A DNA stretch of 64,000 nt from positions 96,923 through 160,922 of the forward strand of contig DHSD01000030.1 of assembly GCA_002411365.1 (NCBI GenBank), in the 5' to 3' direction. The notes under the pieces are model-generated. The model searched no databases and was not told where the DNA came from. It was given only the letters and a program-made list of their open reading frames with translations. Of this stretch, positions 34,435-43,139 are shown in pieces. The translations under genes were made by a program, and so were the position numbers. The stretch is from Ruminococcaceae bacterium UBA5295. Its GTDB lineage: Bacteria; Bacillota; Clostridia; Oscillospirales; Acutalibacteraceae. Within the stretch, counting starts at the first letter, position 1; every line of letters begins with the position of its first letter.

Positions 34435-36144
34435 TTGATTGGCTATGTCTGCAAATATACACCTGTAGAAATGCTCGAATCGATGGGTGCCGAAATGGTG
34501 CGCATTGAGCCTGAGGCAACGGATTTTGACTTGGCAGACGCCGCTCTCCACCCGAATCTCTGCTCTTATGCCAAAGCTGTCCTCGAAGATTTCGCACAGA
34601 AAGATTACGACGGCATTGTTCTTACTACATGCTGCGATTCCATAAGGCGGCTGTATGACGTTTTGCACAGCCGCTATCCAGATAAATTTATTTACCTTCT
34701 CGACTTTCCACGTATTGTAAATGATTTTTCTGCCAGCCTCTTTGAAGTCCAGATTAAGAAGCTCGCAGAAGCCTATGGAAAATTTTCAGGAAATAAATTC
34801 AGTGCTGATATTTTCCGGAAAAAGATGCCTGTCTGCCACGGCAAAATAAATTTGAACCGTGGGATCAACAATTCCGGTCACCCTTCAGTCATTATAGCAG
34901 GCGCGCGCTGCGGCAGGTCGTTTTTGGATATGGTGCGGAAAAGCGGAGCATATATCTTATCTGACATAACATGCACAGGGCTCGAACGAAAATTTAACAC
35001 AACCGATATGCCGGAAAACAGCAGCCATCTGTTCAGGTCCTACGCAGGGCAGCTTTTATGCCAAGTGCCGTGTATGCGCATGACAGACCTTTCAAGGCGC
35101 AAAAAGCTATGGCAGCAGCTTACGCAGAAAGCTGACGGCATTGTTTACCACACAGTAAAGTTCTGCGACAATTATTCTTTCGAATATGCAGCCATACGCC
35201 GTAAAGTGGGTATCCCAGTTCTTAAAGTCGAAACAGATACAACGCCTCAGTGCGAAGGCCAGTTGCGCACACGTGTTGAGGCATTTCTGGAATCGCTTCG
35301 CGCTAATAAAAAGTATCAGGGCGAAAGCACCGACAAAAGCAGTAAAAGCAATAAAAATAAAATCTATGTTCTTGGCATTGACAGTGGCTCAACCTCAACA
35401 AATGCAGTCATTATTGACGGGGAAAAGCATATCATAGCCGATGACACTATCCCGACCGGTGCAAAAGTTTCGGAGTCCGCCGAAAAGATACGCAGTAAAG
35501 TCACTGCCAAAGCAGGCCTTGCGGAAAAAGACATAACCATGACCGTAACAACAGGCTACGGGCGCGTTTCCATACCGTTTGCAGACGGGAACGTCACCGA
35601 AATCTCATGCCACGGCAAAGGCGCACAATATTTTAACCCTAATGTGCACACTATTCTCGACATCGGCGGGCAGGATTCCAAGGCAATACGGCTCAATGGC
35701 AAAGGCGAAATAGCCGATTTTGTTATGAATGACAAGTGCGCCGCCGGGACCGGACGGTTTCTTGAAGCAATGGCGCGCACACTTGAGCTTGATGTTTCAG
35801 AGCTCGGCCCTATTTCCATGAAATCCACAAAAGCCGTCGCTATAAGTTCCATGTGTACTGTTTTCGCTGAGTCTGAAGTGATATCTCTTATTGCGCAGAA
35901 TAAAGAAAAGGCGGATATCGTCCACGGCATACACAACGCCATTGCCGGCAAGGCATTCTCGCTGCTCAGCCGCGTTGAGCCGCAGCCCGAGTATATGATG
36001 ACCGGTGGTGTTGCACATAACGCAGGTGTTGTTAAGGCCGTAGAAGAAAAGCTTGGCGCAAAGCTTTATATATGCCCTAAGCCTGAAATTGTAGGGGCCG
36101 TTGGTGCGGCATTAGTTGGGCTGGAGAAAGTGCTTTCTGGTTAA
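34435..36144 (+). CDS. Fusion of a 2-hydroxyacyl-CoA dehydratase-like module and its ATP-dependent activase
   Basis: 569 aa. Residues 1-290 resemble a second HgdB-type subunit (YTPVEMLESMGAEMVRIEP, LTTCCDSIRRLYD, VKFCDNYSFEYAAIRRKVG, EGQLRTRVEAFLESL). After a Ser/Lys/Asn linker, residues 312-569 are a complete BadF/HgdC-type activase: LGIDSGSTSTNAVIID and DIGGQDSKAIRL (phosphate loops), NDKCAAGTGRFLEAMA and ISSMCTVFAESEV, whose two cysteines bind the bridging 4Fe-4S cluster in known activators. Normally dehydratase subunits and activase are separate proteins. Start is TTG, with AGGAGG eight bases upstream, immediately after the preceding stop. Probably one operon and one electron-transfer system with the preceding gene. 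Confidence 0.82.
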   Translation: MIGYVCKYTPVEMLESMGAEMVRIEPEATDFDLADAALHPNLCSYAKAVLEDFAQKDYDGIVLTTCCDSIRRLYDVLHSRYPDKFIYLLDFPRIVNDFSASLFEVQIKKLAEAYGKFSGNKFSADIFRKKMPVCHGKINLNRGINNSGHPSVIIAGARCGRSFLDMVRKSGAYILSDITCTGLERKFNTTDMPENSSHLFRSYAGQLLCQVPCMRMTDLSRRKKLWQQLTQKADGIVYHTVKFCDNYSFEYAAIRRKVGIPVLKVETDTTPQCEGQLRTRVEAFLESLRANKKYQGESTDKSSKSNKNKIYVLGIDSGSTSTNAVIIDGEKHIIADDTIPTGAKVSESAEKIRSKVTAKAGLAEKDITMTVTTGYGRVSIPFADGNVTEISCHGKGAQYFNPNVHTILDIGGQDSKAIRLNGKGEIADFVMNDKCAAGTGRFLEAMARTLELDVSELGPISMKSTKAVAISSMCTVFAESEVISLIAQNKEKADIVHGIHNAIAGKAFSLLSRVEPQPEYMMTGGVAHNAGVVKAVEEKLGAKLYICPKPEIVGAVGAALVGLEKVLSG

Positions 36145-36185
36145 AACTTGCGTGTTGGCTTTAATATTCAGGCATGAGAAAAAGC

Positions 36186-36214
36186 TTGCATTTAGCATCT
36201 GAATCTGGTAAAAT
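36186..36214 (+). promoter_or_regulatory. Promoter of rpmB
   Basis: TTGCAT (36186-36191), 17-bp spacer ending TGG, TAAAAT (36209-36214); has an extended -10 element. Confidence 0.65.
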
Positions 36215-36262
36215 GTAAATGTTACTTTGTAAAAGAAGCCTTTTAAAGGAGGTGCAGATAAA

Positions 36263-36451
36263 ATGGCAAAATGCGCAATATGCGGCAAAGAAGTTGCTTT
36301 CAGCAAACAGGTTTCCCACTCTCACAGGCGTTCGAGTAGGACTTGGAAAGCAAACGTAAGGCGTGTAAAAGCAATCGTTAACGGTTCCCCAAAGAAGATT
36401 TACGCCTGCACCCGCTGCCTTCGTTCAGGTAAGGTAAAGCGTGCTGTCTGA
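36263..36451 (+). CDS. rpmB: 50S ribosomal protein L28 (zinc-binding form)
   Basis: 62 aa. MAKCAICGKEVAFSKQVSHS and RTWKANVRRVKAI are L28. Two CxxC pairs (CAIC, CTRC) make this the zinc-binding C+ form. AAGGAGG lies before the ATG. Monocistronic, between its own promoter and a strong terminator. Confidence 0.96.
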   Translation: MAKCAICGKEVAFSKQVSHSHRRSSRTWKANVRRVKAIVNGSPKKIYACTRCLRSGKVKRAV

Positions 36452-36466
36452 TGGAATATGCAGATT

Positions 36467-36503
36467 AGGGCAAAGTGCAATTGCACTTTGCCCTATTTTT
36501 ATA
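36467..36503 (+). terminator. Intrinsic terminator of rpmB
   Basis: Near-perfect palindrome: TAGGGCAAAGTGCAA and its exact complement, about 15 bp per arm, followed by TTTTTAT. Confidence 0.9.
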
Positions 36504-36531
36504 GCACCACTAAATTTAAGCAATGAAAAGC

Positions 36532-37245
36532 TCACGCGTCTTTATGCTTAACCGTTATCCTTTTCTCTGTGCCATTTCTCAGGCGCTTAATATTCGCCTT
36601 ATGCCTCCAGATCAGGATAACTGAAAAAAGAAGCGCTATGGCAGTCGTTATCCATACATACAACATTGAATATGGGCCATAGGCGGATATCCTGTTGCAA
36701 TAATCATAATAGAAAAATATAAAAGTAGAAAATGGGAATGACGCTGCGGCCAAAATAGATGAAATCGAAATTATCTTTGTTATAATAAGCGTAACGATAA
36801 AAACAGAAATTGCCACAACAAATATACGCCAGTCAAGTACAAGCATAAGCGCAGAAGTTGAAAGGATACCCTTTCCTCCGTGGAATCCAAAGTAAATCGG
36901 ATAAATATGGCCTACCACACATGCAAACCCTGCAAGGAACACTCCATACTGAATATAATACGGCGGAAAATTATTTGCCGTACAGGTATGCTGAAATATA
37001 GCCTTTCCAATCAGCGAGGCAACCACACATTTTGCAAAATCGCATATGGTTGTAAAAACAGCAGCTTTTGCCCCAACTGATCGAAGCACATTGGTCATGC
37101 CGGCATTCCCGCTACCCATGCTGCGGATATCGGCATTGCTGAACTTTTTGGTGAAAATAATCGAAAAGCTCATGCTTCCAATCAGATATGCAATCAGCAT
37201 GGCTGCCAGAGCCGGCATGGCAAGCGCCTCGAAGACCTTCCACAT
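36532..37245 (-). CDS. plsY: Acyl-phosphate glycerol-3-phosphate acyltransferase PlsY
   Basis: 237 aa. Membrane enzyme that moves the acyl group from acyl-phosphate (made by PlsX) to glycerol-3-phosphate. Motifs: SMGSGNAGMTNVLR (motif 1), GHIYPIYFGFHGGKG (motif 2), and about five to seven hydrophobic helices. A charged C-terminal tail is a little longer than usual. Lies 6 bp after der, a conserved der-plsY pair; gpsA, often next, is not present. Confidence 0.94.
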   Translation of the reverse strand: MWKVFEALAMPALAAMLIAYLIGSMSFSIIFTKKFSNADIRSMGSGNAGMTNVLRSVGAKAAVFTTICDFAKCVVASLIGKAIFQHTCTANNFPPYYIQYGVFLAGFACVVGHIYPIYFGFHGGKGILSTSALMLVLDWRIFVVAISVFIVTLIITKIISISSILAAASFPFSTFIFFYYDYCNRISAYGPYSMLYVWITTAIALLFSVILIWRHKANIKRLRNGTEKRITVKHKDA

Positions 37246-37251
37246 ATTTCC

Positions 37252-38583
37252 TTATCCTCCCTGTTTTTCTCCGCGCTCACGCACAACAAAGCGAATAGGT
37301 GTTCCGCTAAGGCTGAACGTTTCGCGGATAGTATTTTCCAGATAACGCTGATAAGAAAAATGAAACAGCTGTTTCGAGTTTACAAAAAATACAAAAGTCG
37401 GCGGTTTAACGCTGACCTGCGTCATATAATAAATTTTCAGCCTCCTTCCTTTATCTGTTGGCGGCTGCACACGCGAAACAGCCTGTGACAGCACGTCGTT
37501 AAGTCTACCTGTTGAAATACGCATCGCATTTGACTTGGCAGCGCTGCAAACAGCTTCAAAAAGGTTATTTACACGCTGCCCCGTTTTCGCCGAAATAAAG
37601 ATTATCTCAGCATAGGCCATAAATGAAAAATCCTGCTCAAGTTGCCTTCGGTAAAGCGACAAAGTGTGGCTGTCTTTTTCAATGGCGTCCCACTTATTTA
37701 CGGCGATAACACAGCCTTTTCCGGCTTCATGCGCAAGGCCGGCGACCTTTGAGTCCTGCTCCGTGAAGCCTTCTGTCCCATCTATCATGATAATGCATAC
37801 ATCGCTGCGGTCGATGGCCATCTGGGCGCGCAGCGTGCTGTAATGCTCAACAGCATCCTCTACACGGCTTTTACGCCTAAGGCCCGCCGTATCAGTAAGA
37901 AGAAACCGCCCTAACGGATTTTCAACAGTAATATCTACAGCGTCGCGTGTTGTTCCGGCCTGATCTGAAACGATGCAGCGGTCTTCGCCGCAAATGTAAT
38001 TTACAAGCGACGATTTACCAACATTAGGCTTACCTATGATGGCAACTTTGATTAAATCATTGCCGCCATCATCATTCTCTTCCGGCGGGAAGCGGCTTGT
38101 AACAGCGTCAAGCAAATCGCCTGTTCCATGGCCATGGACAGATGAAACCGCAATAGGATCCCCAAGCGCAAGGTTGTAAAATTCATAAAATTCTGCGGGC
38201 GGTGCGCCCACACTGTCGCACTTATTGACGCAGAGGATTATCGGCTTTCCACTTTTGCGCAGCATAGAGGCAATCTCACTGTCAGATGAAGTTACACCCG
38301 TGCGTATATCAGTAATAAAGACAATCACATCTGCAGCTTCTATAGCTAATTCAGCCTGTTCACGTATTTTCGAAAGGATCTCATTTCCTTTGCCAGTGTC
38401 AATACCACCTGTGTCAGCAAGTGAAAAAGTTCGGCCATTCCACTCGCAGTCAGCATAGACTCTATCACGTGTAACACCTGGCGTATCATTTACAATGGAA
38501 ACACGCCGTCCAACAAGTTTATTGAAAAGTGTGGATTTTCCAACATTCGGCCTGCCAACTATAGCCACGACCGGCTTTGACAT
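37252..38583 (-). CDS. der: GTPase Der (ribosome assembly)
   Basis: 443 aa. Essential double-GTPase for 50S maturation. Two G domains: GRPNVGKSTLFNKL with DTPGVTRDR and VNKCD; GKPNVGKSSLVNYI with DTAGLRRKSRVEDAVEHYS and VNKWD. The C-terminal KH-like domain is present (RVQPPTDKGRRLKIYYMTQV). ATG at 38583 has AGGAAG eight bases before it; a GTG three codons earlier is less well placed. Confidence 0.97.
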   Translation of the reverse strand: MSKPVVAIVGRPNVGKSTLFNKLVGRRVSIVNDTPGVTRDRVYADCEWNGRTFSLADTGGIDTGKGNEILSKIREQAELAIEAADVIVFITDIRTGVTSSDSEIASMLRKSGKPIILCVNKCDSVGAPPAEFYEFYNLALGDPIAVSSVHGHGTGDLLDAVTSRFPPEENDDGGNDLIKVAIIGKPNVGKSSLVNYICGEDRCIVSDQAGTTRDAVDITVENPLGRFLLTDTAGLRRKSRVEDAVEHYSTLRAQMAIDRSDVCIIMIDGTEGFTEQDSKVAGLAHEAGKGCVIAVNKWDAIEKDSHTLSLYRRQLEQDFSFMAYAEIIFISAKTGQRVNNLFEAVCSAAKSNAMRISTGRLNDVLSQAVSRVQPPTDKGRRLKIYYMTQVSVKPPTFVFFVNSKQLFHFSYQRYLENTIRETFSLSGTPIRFVVRERGEKQGG

Positions 38584-38648
38584 CCACGTCACTTCCTGTT
38601 CTAAATAATTAAATATTATAGTTATTTTTTAACTTTTATTATATTAAG

Positions 38649-38677
38649 ATTATGGCATGATTTTTTTGTTTCGTCAA
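38649..38677 (-). promoter_or_regulatory. Promoter of der-plsY
   Basis: Minus strand TTGACG (38672-38677), 17-bp spacer, CATAAT (38649-38654); about 65 bp upstream of der. Confidence 0.6.
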
Positions 38678-38701
38678 GCAGTCAAAGAAAATAATTATAC
38701 A

Positions 38702-38973
38702 ACGGCCGAGCCGTGGTTTTTTCATTTGCGGGCAAAGCCCTATTATTTTTCTCGCATTTTCCCTGCTGTGCCAACATAATATCCCTGCGCCCAAATTCTC
38801 GGTTCCTGTATAAAATACTCTGCTCCGATATTCATGCGAAAATACAATATGATATTTGCAATTCCATTTTGTGAGATAAACTAATGGATGCTATTCATGA
38901 TTTTGAATGTCTTCCCTTGCTTTCTACATATTCGGCAAAAGCCTTTTGCGAAACCACTCTCCTATAGAGTGGT
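38702..38973 (-). mobile_element. IS200/IS605-family deletion derivative (about 270 bp)
   Basis: A 439-bp gap between der and rpmF holds the der promoter, this remnant, and the rpmF terminator. The element runs on the minus strand: hairpin ACCACTCT-CCTAT-AGAGTGGT (38953-38973) near the presumed left end, the broken tnpA, then ACGGC-CGA-GCCGT (38702-38714) near the right end. IS200/IS605 elements use subterminal hairpins instead of inverted repeats, which fits. It landed just behind the rpmF terminator, a neutral site. The exact ends cannot be set without an intact relative. Confidence 0.6.
38743..38898 (-). pseudogene. Remnant of IS200-type transposase TnpA
   Basis: The minus strand shows the TnpA N-terminus (LTKWNCKYHIVFSHEYRSRVFY; compare the usual HTKWNCKYHIVF-KYRR), preceded by an ATG but broken by a TAG. 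It then jumps frame into the C-terminal part PRIWAQGYYVGTAG (compare WARGYFVSTVG) and stops after GKMREK. The centre of the protein, including the usual catalytic HUH and tyrosine region, is missing. Non-functional relic. Confidence 0.72.
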
Positions 38974-38982
38974 CTTTCTAAT

Positions 38983-39013
38983 ACAAAAAAAAGAAGGATG
39001 TACATCCTTCTTT
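38983..39013 (-). terminator. Intrinsic terminator of yceD-rpmF
   Basis: Perfect palindrome with arms AAAGAAGGATGT / ACATCCTTCTTT; the transcript then has a run of U. About 20 bp after the rpmF stop. Confidence 0.88.
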
Positions 39014-39031
39014 CAAACAGCAGGAACAGGC

Positions 39032-39217
39032 TCAGGCATTCGTTGTCTTTATAACTTCTCTGCCTTTGTAATAGCCGCAATTACTGCATACTTTATGCGG
39101 GGCAGTCAGTTCTCCGCATTTTGGGCATTTAACCAATGCAGGCTCACTGATTTTCCATACATTGGAACGTCTCTTATTCTGCCTTGCGCTTGAAGTTTTT
39201 CTCTTTGGTACTGCCAT
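39032..39217 (-). CDS. rpmF: 50S ribosomal protein L32 (zinc-binding form)
   Basis: 61 aa. MAVPKRKTSSARQNKRRSN is the L32 N-terminus; CPKCGELTAPHKVCSNCGYY is its zinc ribbon. ATG at 39217 has GGAGGT before it. Downstream of yceD as in most bacteria. Confidence 0.96.
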   Translation of the reverse strand: MAVPKRKTSSARQNKRRSNVWKISEPALVKCPKCGELTAPHKVCSNCGYYKGREVIKTTNA

Positions 39218-39260
39218 GTTCAGCACCTCCTTGCAAATTATATTTAAGGCAAATTCAAAA

Positions 39261-39755
39261 TTAGTGGATAAGATTTTTCAGCATATCGAACCGCGTGTCG
39301 GTCTGCTGAATGTTGCAGCCGCATGGGCCATCGTTCAGGTTCTTGCCACACACAGGGCAAATTCCCTTGCAGTCTTCTTTACACAGGAACTTTGTAGGAA
39401 GCTGTAGAAGAATATCTTCACGTGCCAGTTCATCAAGATTAAGCCGCTCATCATGCACTTCAACAAAACGGTCATCATTGTCATTTTCAAGAGAAACGAC
39501 AAGAATATGCGAAAAAGGATAACACAAATCCTTTTCAATCTGCCTTGCGCACCGGTCACACGGAACTGAAAAATGAAATGACGCGGTGAATTTCAACTCC
39601 GCAAATCCGGATTTTCCCGTTACGGCTCCTTCAATTTCCACCGGTGACACAAATGGATGGACATTGTCTACCTCAACCTGAGACATATCCATTTCATACT
39701 TAAAAGGAAGCAAACCGCTCCGGTCAGCTAATATCTTCTTTAAATCAAGGATCAT
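39261..39755 (-). CDS. YceD/DUF177 family protein
   Basis: 164 aa. The family is conserved upstream of rpmF and has been linked to 23S rRNA accumulation in other bacteria. Features: FHFSVPCDRCARQIEKDL, LDELAREDILLQLPTKFLC, and a C-terminal four-Cys group (CKEDCKGICPVCGKNLNDGPC) that could bind zinc. ATG at 39755 sits behind CGAGG. Shares the promoter just upstream with rpmF. Confidence 0.85.
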   Translation of the reverse strand: MILDLKKILADRSGLLPFKYEMDMSQVEVDNVHPFVSPVEIEGAVTGKSGFAELKFTASFHFSVPCDRCARQIEKDLCYPFSHILVVSLENDNDDRFVEVHDERLNLDELAREDILLQLPTKFLCKEDCKGICPVCGKNLNDGPCGCNIQQTDTRFDMLKNLIH

Positions 39756-39781
39756 ACCATACCTCGGCACTACATTTTTTA

Positions 39782-39810
39782 ATTATATCGGCAAAGTGCC
39801 TTTTTGTCAA
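39782..39810 (-). promoter_or_regulatory. Consensus sigma-A promoter of yceD-rpmF
   Basis: Minus strand TTGACA (39805-39810), 17-bp spacer, TATAAT (39782-39787): full consensus. Confidence 0.9.
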
Positions 39811-39882
39811 TAGTATTCCGCAAAGCCGTCAAATCCGAGAAATAGGCCGGAGCGCAAAGCACCTCAGCTTAAGTGGCGAAGA

Positions 39883-40299
39883 TCAGACGATTTTTGCTAT
39901 CTTGCGAATCGAATCCGGGAGAATACTTTCTTCTGCAGAAACAAGTAGCGTTATTTTCGTGTCAGCAATTGATGAAAGCTTATTCATTTTCTCAGCGAAA
40001 GAAGCAAGAACAAGTATGTCCTGCCCTATAATTTTCATCGTCGAGTCAACAAATATATCCGTAACATCATAGTTACCGGCACAAATGCCGCAAATGAACC
40101 CGCTCAAGGCATCAAGTCCCTGAATGCCATAGGAATCAATGTTGATAAGGCGCACATCATGTGAAATGTCGTAATTAAGATGAGTGCCTTTCGCAATGAC
40201 AACTACATTTCCATTTGAATTTTGGGCTGCCTGGTTGGCATGCTCCACAAGCCTTTTCGTCTTTCCGGTTCCCTTTTTCCCGATAATAAGATTTATCAT
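39883..40299 (-). CDS. Small P-loop NTP-binding protein of unknown function
   Basis: 138 aa. A Walker A motif opens the protein (MINLIIGKKGTGKTKRLVEH). A likely Walker B-like hydrophobic strand is VTDIFVDSTMKI. The rest resembles the nucleotide-binding core of RecA/thymidine-kinase-like folds but I recognise no named family. A ribosome site (GGAGGAGC) precedes the ATG. 57 bp downstream of pgi and possibly co-transcribed with it. Confidence 0.65.
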   Translation of the reverse strand: MINLIIGKKGTGKTKRLVEHANQAAQNSNGNVVVIAKGTHLNYDISHDVRLINIDSYGIQGLDALSGFICGICAGNYDVTDIFVDSTMKIIGQDILVLASFAEKMNKLSSIADTKITLLVSAEESILPDSIRKIAKIV

Positions 40300-40356
40300 G
40301 GTTTGCTCCTCCTAATATATAAATTATTGCCGGTTGCGGCCCTCTGAAGACATAAT

Positions 40357-41697
40357 TTATTTTTTAAGGCGTGCTTCCAGAACAGCTTTTTCACCTTCAT
40401 AGCCCGGTTTGCCAAGAAGGGCAAACATATTTTTCTTATAGCTTTCAACGCCCGGCTGGTTGAACGGGTTTATGCCAAGCAGATACCCTGAAACCGCGCA
40501 GGCTTTTTCAAAGAAATAAATCAGGCTGCCGAGAGATTCCTCAGAAAAATCGGGGACATGAATGATTGTATTAGGCACACCGCCGTCAGTATGGGCAAGT
40601 AACGTGCCTTCGAAAGCTTTTTCATTCACATATGACATTTTCCGGCCAGCCAAGAAATTAAGGCCGTCAGCATTATCGGCATCCTTTTCGATTACAAGGT
40701 CTTCGACAGGCTTGTCAACAATTACTACCGTCTCCATCAGGCTGCGCCTGCCTTGCTGTATATACTGGCCAAGAGAATGCAGGTCTGTTGTGAAAATACA
40801 TGAAGCAGGGAACAGGCCCTTATTGTCTTTGCCTTCACTTTCACTGAAAAGCTGCTTCCACCATTCACCCATCATCTGAAAACGCGGCTCATAGCTTGCG
40901 AGGATTTCAACTTCCTTGCCTCTGCGGTACAGGATATTACGAATCGCCGCATAGCGGTAGCAGTCGTTTTTTGAAAGGTCAGGATTGTCAAATTCATTCA
41001 TTGATATTGCGGCGCCTTTCATCAGCGATGAAATATCCGCGCCTGAAACGGCAATTGGCAGCAAACCTACAGCCGTAAGTACAGAGTAGCGCCCGCCAAC
41101 ATCGTCAGGCACCACAAAAGTTTCATACCCTTCACGGTCTGCAAGTGCTTTCAGCGTTCCGTGTGCCTTGTCAGTTGTGCAGTAAATGCGTTTTGCCGCC
41201 TCTGTTTTGCCATACTTTTTCTCAAGCAAGCTGCGGAAAAAGCGGAATGCAACAGACGGCTCCGTTGTTGTGCCCGACTTTGAAATGACGTTTACTGAAA
41301 TGTCTTTCCCTTTACAGAGCTCCAGGGTTTCTGTCAAAGTTGTTGAGCTTAAGCTGTTACCTATGAAATAAATATCCGGTGTATCTTTCTTTAATGAATT
41401 ATAGTTCTGTGACTTCAGAAACTCGATTGCCGCGCGCGCACCCAGATATGAACCGCCTATGCCTATAACTACAAAAGCCTGAGAGTTAGAGCGTATACGC
41501 TCTGCGGCTTTCAGGATACGGTCGAATTCATTTTTATCATACGTCTCCGGAAGGTGTATCCACCCGCGAAAATCACTGCCAAGGCCTGTACCATCATGGA
41601 GCATTTCATGGGCAAGCCGCACCTGCGGTGCAATTCCCTCATACTCCTCATCATCTATAAAGCCTGAAAGGTGCTGCATATCAAGCTTAACTGACAT
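40357..41697 (-). CDS. pgi: Glucose-6-phosphate isomerase
   Basis: 446 aa. Interconverts glucose-6-phosphate and fructose-6-phosphate. Signatures: VVIGIGGSYLGARAAIEFL, VISKSGTTTEPSVAFR, DDVGGRYSVLTAVGLLPIA and NPFNQPGVESYKKNMF. This is the shorter Gram-positive form. AGGAGG before ATG. Together with the split transketolase it covers carbon entry to glycolysis and pentose phosphate. Confidence 0.97.
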   Translation of the reverse strand: MSVKLDMQHLSGFIDDEEYEGIAPQVRLAHEMLHDGTGLGSDFRGWIHLPETYDKNEFDRILKAAERIRSNSQAFVVIGIGGSYLGARAAIEFLKSQNYNSLKKDTPDIYFIGNSLSSTTLTETLELCKGKDISVNVISKSGTTTEPSVAFRFFRSLLEKKYGKTEAAKRIYCTTDKAHGTLKALADREGYETFVVPDDVGGRYSVLTAVGLLPIAVSGADISSLMKGAAISMNEFDNPDLSKNDCYRYAAIRNILYRRGKEVEILASYEPRFQMMGEWWKQLFSESEGKDNKGLFPASCIFTTDLHSLGQYIQQGRRSLMETVVIVDKPVEDLVIEKDADNADGLNFLAGRKMSYVNEKAFEGTLLAHTDGGVPNTIIHVPDFSEESLGSLIYFFEKACAVSGYLLGINPFNQPGVESYKKNMFALLGKPGYEGEKAVLEARLKK

Positions 41698-41749
41698 TAT
41701 TCATCCTCCTGACACTGCAATTCAATATAATATATATTTTTATAAGTCT

Positions 41750-41778
41750 ATTTTACATTATGCGATAAAACTTTGCAA
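41750..41778 (-). promoter_or_regulatory. Promoter of pgi
   Basis: Minus strand TTGCAA (41773-41778), 17-bp spacer, TAAAAT (41750-41755). Confidence 0.6.
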
Positions 41779-41823
41779 GGACTTTGCACACTCAGAAGGC
41801 GCATTTTTTCGACTGCTGGGAAA

Positions 41824-42969
41824 TTATTTCATAAGAAGTTCAAGAAGCAGCATATGGAAAACTGAAGAAAACGAAATCTTCTCCACTGACGTTTTAGCCC
41901 TGATGTTATATTCCTGCAGTGTCTCTCCGCCGAGTGTGCATATTATTTTCCCGAGCACCTGCCCTTTTTTTACCGGCGCTGCTACGCCTTTCTGCATACT
42001 TACCTGATATTTTACGGCTCCGCCCTTGCCCTTCGGGACAAGCAGGCTTGTTCCAGAATCGACATCAACCGCTACCTGCTTTTCCATGCCGTTCCTCACT
42101 TCCGCAGGATTGGTGGCTTCTTTAGGAATAGATGGCACAGCAACAGACCAGTTGGCAAAACCGTAATCCAGCAGAGACGCAGCGCTTGAAAAGCGCACTT
42201 TCGTGTCTGGGCACCCAAGCACAACAGCTATGAGGCTCACGCCGTTGCGCTGGGCAGTTGCGTCCATACAACTTCCTGCTTTGCTCGTTGTGCCTGTTTT
42301 AAGGCCTGTGATGCCTTTATATGACTTCAGCAGCTTATTTGTGTTTACAAGTTGGGTTTTTCCGCCGCGCAGGTAATCAATCCATGTTTTAGTATAATTG
42401 AAGATTCTCGGATACCGCACCAGTTCGCGTGACATAGTGGCAATATCCCATGTGGACGTAACATGCCCATCCTCGTCGAGGCCATAGCAGTTTTTGAAAA
42501 CAGTGTCATTCATGTGGAGCTGTTTTGCTTTGCTGTTCATCTGGGCGACAAACTCCTCTTCGCTGCCGGCAAGGTATTCACCGAGCGCGACCGCGCAGTC
42601 GTTTGCGCTTGCTATAACAGTCGCTTTCAGCAAATCATCGACAGTCATCGTTTCGCCCGGCTTCAGCCATATCTGCGAGCCACCCATGGAAGCAGCATGC
42701 TGGCTTACCGAAACTTTGTCTGAAAGGCCAATTTTACCGGAATCAAGCGCTTCCATAACAAGCAGAAGCGTCATTACCTTCGTGATTGACGCGCAGGCAC
42801 GTTTTTCATGCGGATTTTTTTCAAAAAGGACCTTGCCCGTCTGGGCTTCCATCAGTATTGCCGACGGTGCTTTCATCTCCTGCGCGGAAACAGCGGATGC
42901 GCCAAGCGGAAGGCCTGCAAATGTTATAGCTGATGCAAGAAAACATGCAGCCGTTTTTCTCAGTTTCAT
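41824..42969 (-). CDS. dacF: D-alanyl-D-alanine carboxypeptidase (DacF/PBP5 type)
   Basis: 381 aa. Trims the terminal D-Ala of peptidoglycan stem peptides outside the membrane. N-terminal signal peptide (MKLRKTAACFLASAITFAGL...ASA). The active-site triads are SITK (in ACASITKVMTLLLVMEAL), SAND and KTGTT. The C-terminal PBP5-like beta domain ends in a hydrophobic amphipathic stretch (FSSVFHMLLLELLMK) for membrane attachment. ATG at 42969 follows GGGGGTG; upstream in-frame ATG codons would disrupt the signal peptide. In spore formers the sporulation paralog DacF or vegetative DacA are both possible. Confidence 0.9.
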   Translation of the reverse strand: MKLRKTAACFLASAITFAGLPLGASAVSAQEMKAPSAILMEAQTGKVLFEKNPHEKRACASITKVMTLLLVMEALDSGKIGLSDKVSVSQHAASMGGSQIWLKPGETMTVDDLLKATVIASANDCAVALGEYLAGSEEEFVAQMNSKAKQLHMNDTVFKNCYGLDEDGHVTSTWDIATMSRELVRYPRIFNYTKTWIDYLRGGKTQLVNTNKLLKSYKGITGLKTGTTSKAGSCMDATAQRNGVSLIAVVLGCPDTKVRFSSAASLLDYGFANWSVAVPSIPKEATNPAEVRNGMEKQVAVDVDSGTSLLVPKGKGGAVKYQVSMQKGVAAPVKKGQVLGKIICTLGGETLQEYNIRAKTSVEKISFSSVFHMLLLELLMK

Positions 42970-43139
42970 ATCCGGCACCCCCAATTTCATATTTAATCTT
43001 ATGCCCGAGAGTGCGGTTCTATCCATTCTTTTTCTTCACGCACCTGTAGACTTTAACTTTCCTTGACAAAACTGCTTCTGGCAGAGTAAGATTATAATTA
43101 TTGTGTTTTATATGTTTTCAGAATTTCTGGAGGAACCTG

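Noticed and set aside
43063..43139. TTGACA plus TATAAT before mntP, and a possible manganese riboswitch
   Set aside because: The two hexamers are 24 bp apart, too far for sigma-A, and the leader of about 40 nt is too short for a yybP-ykoY riboswitch.
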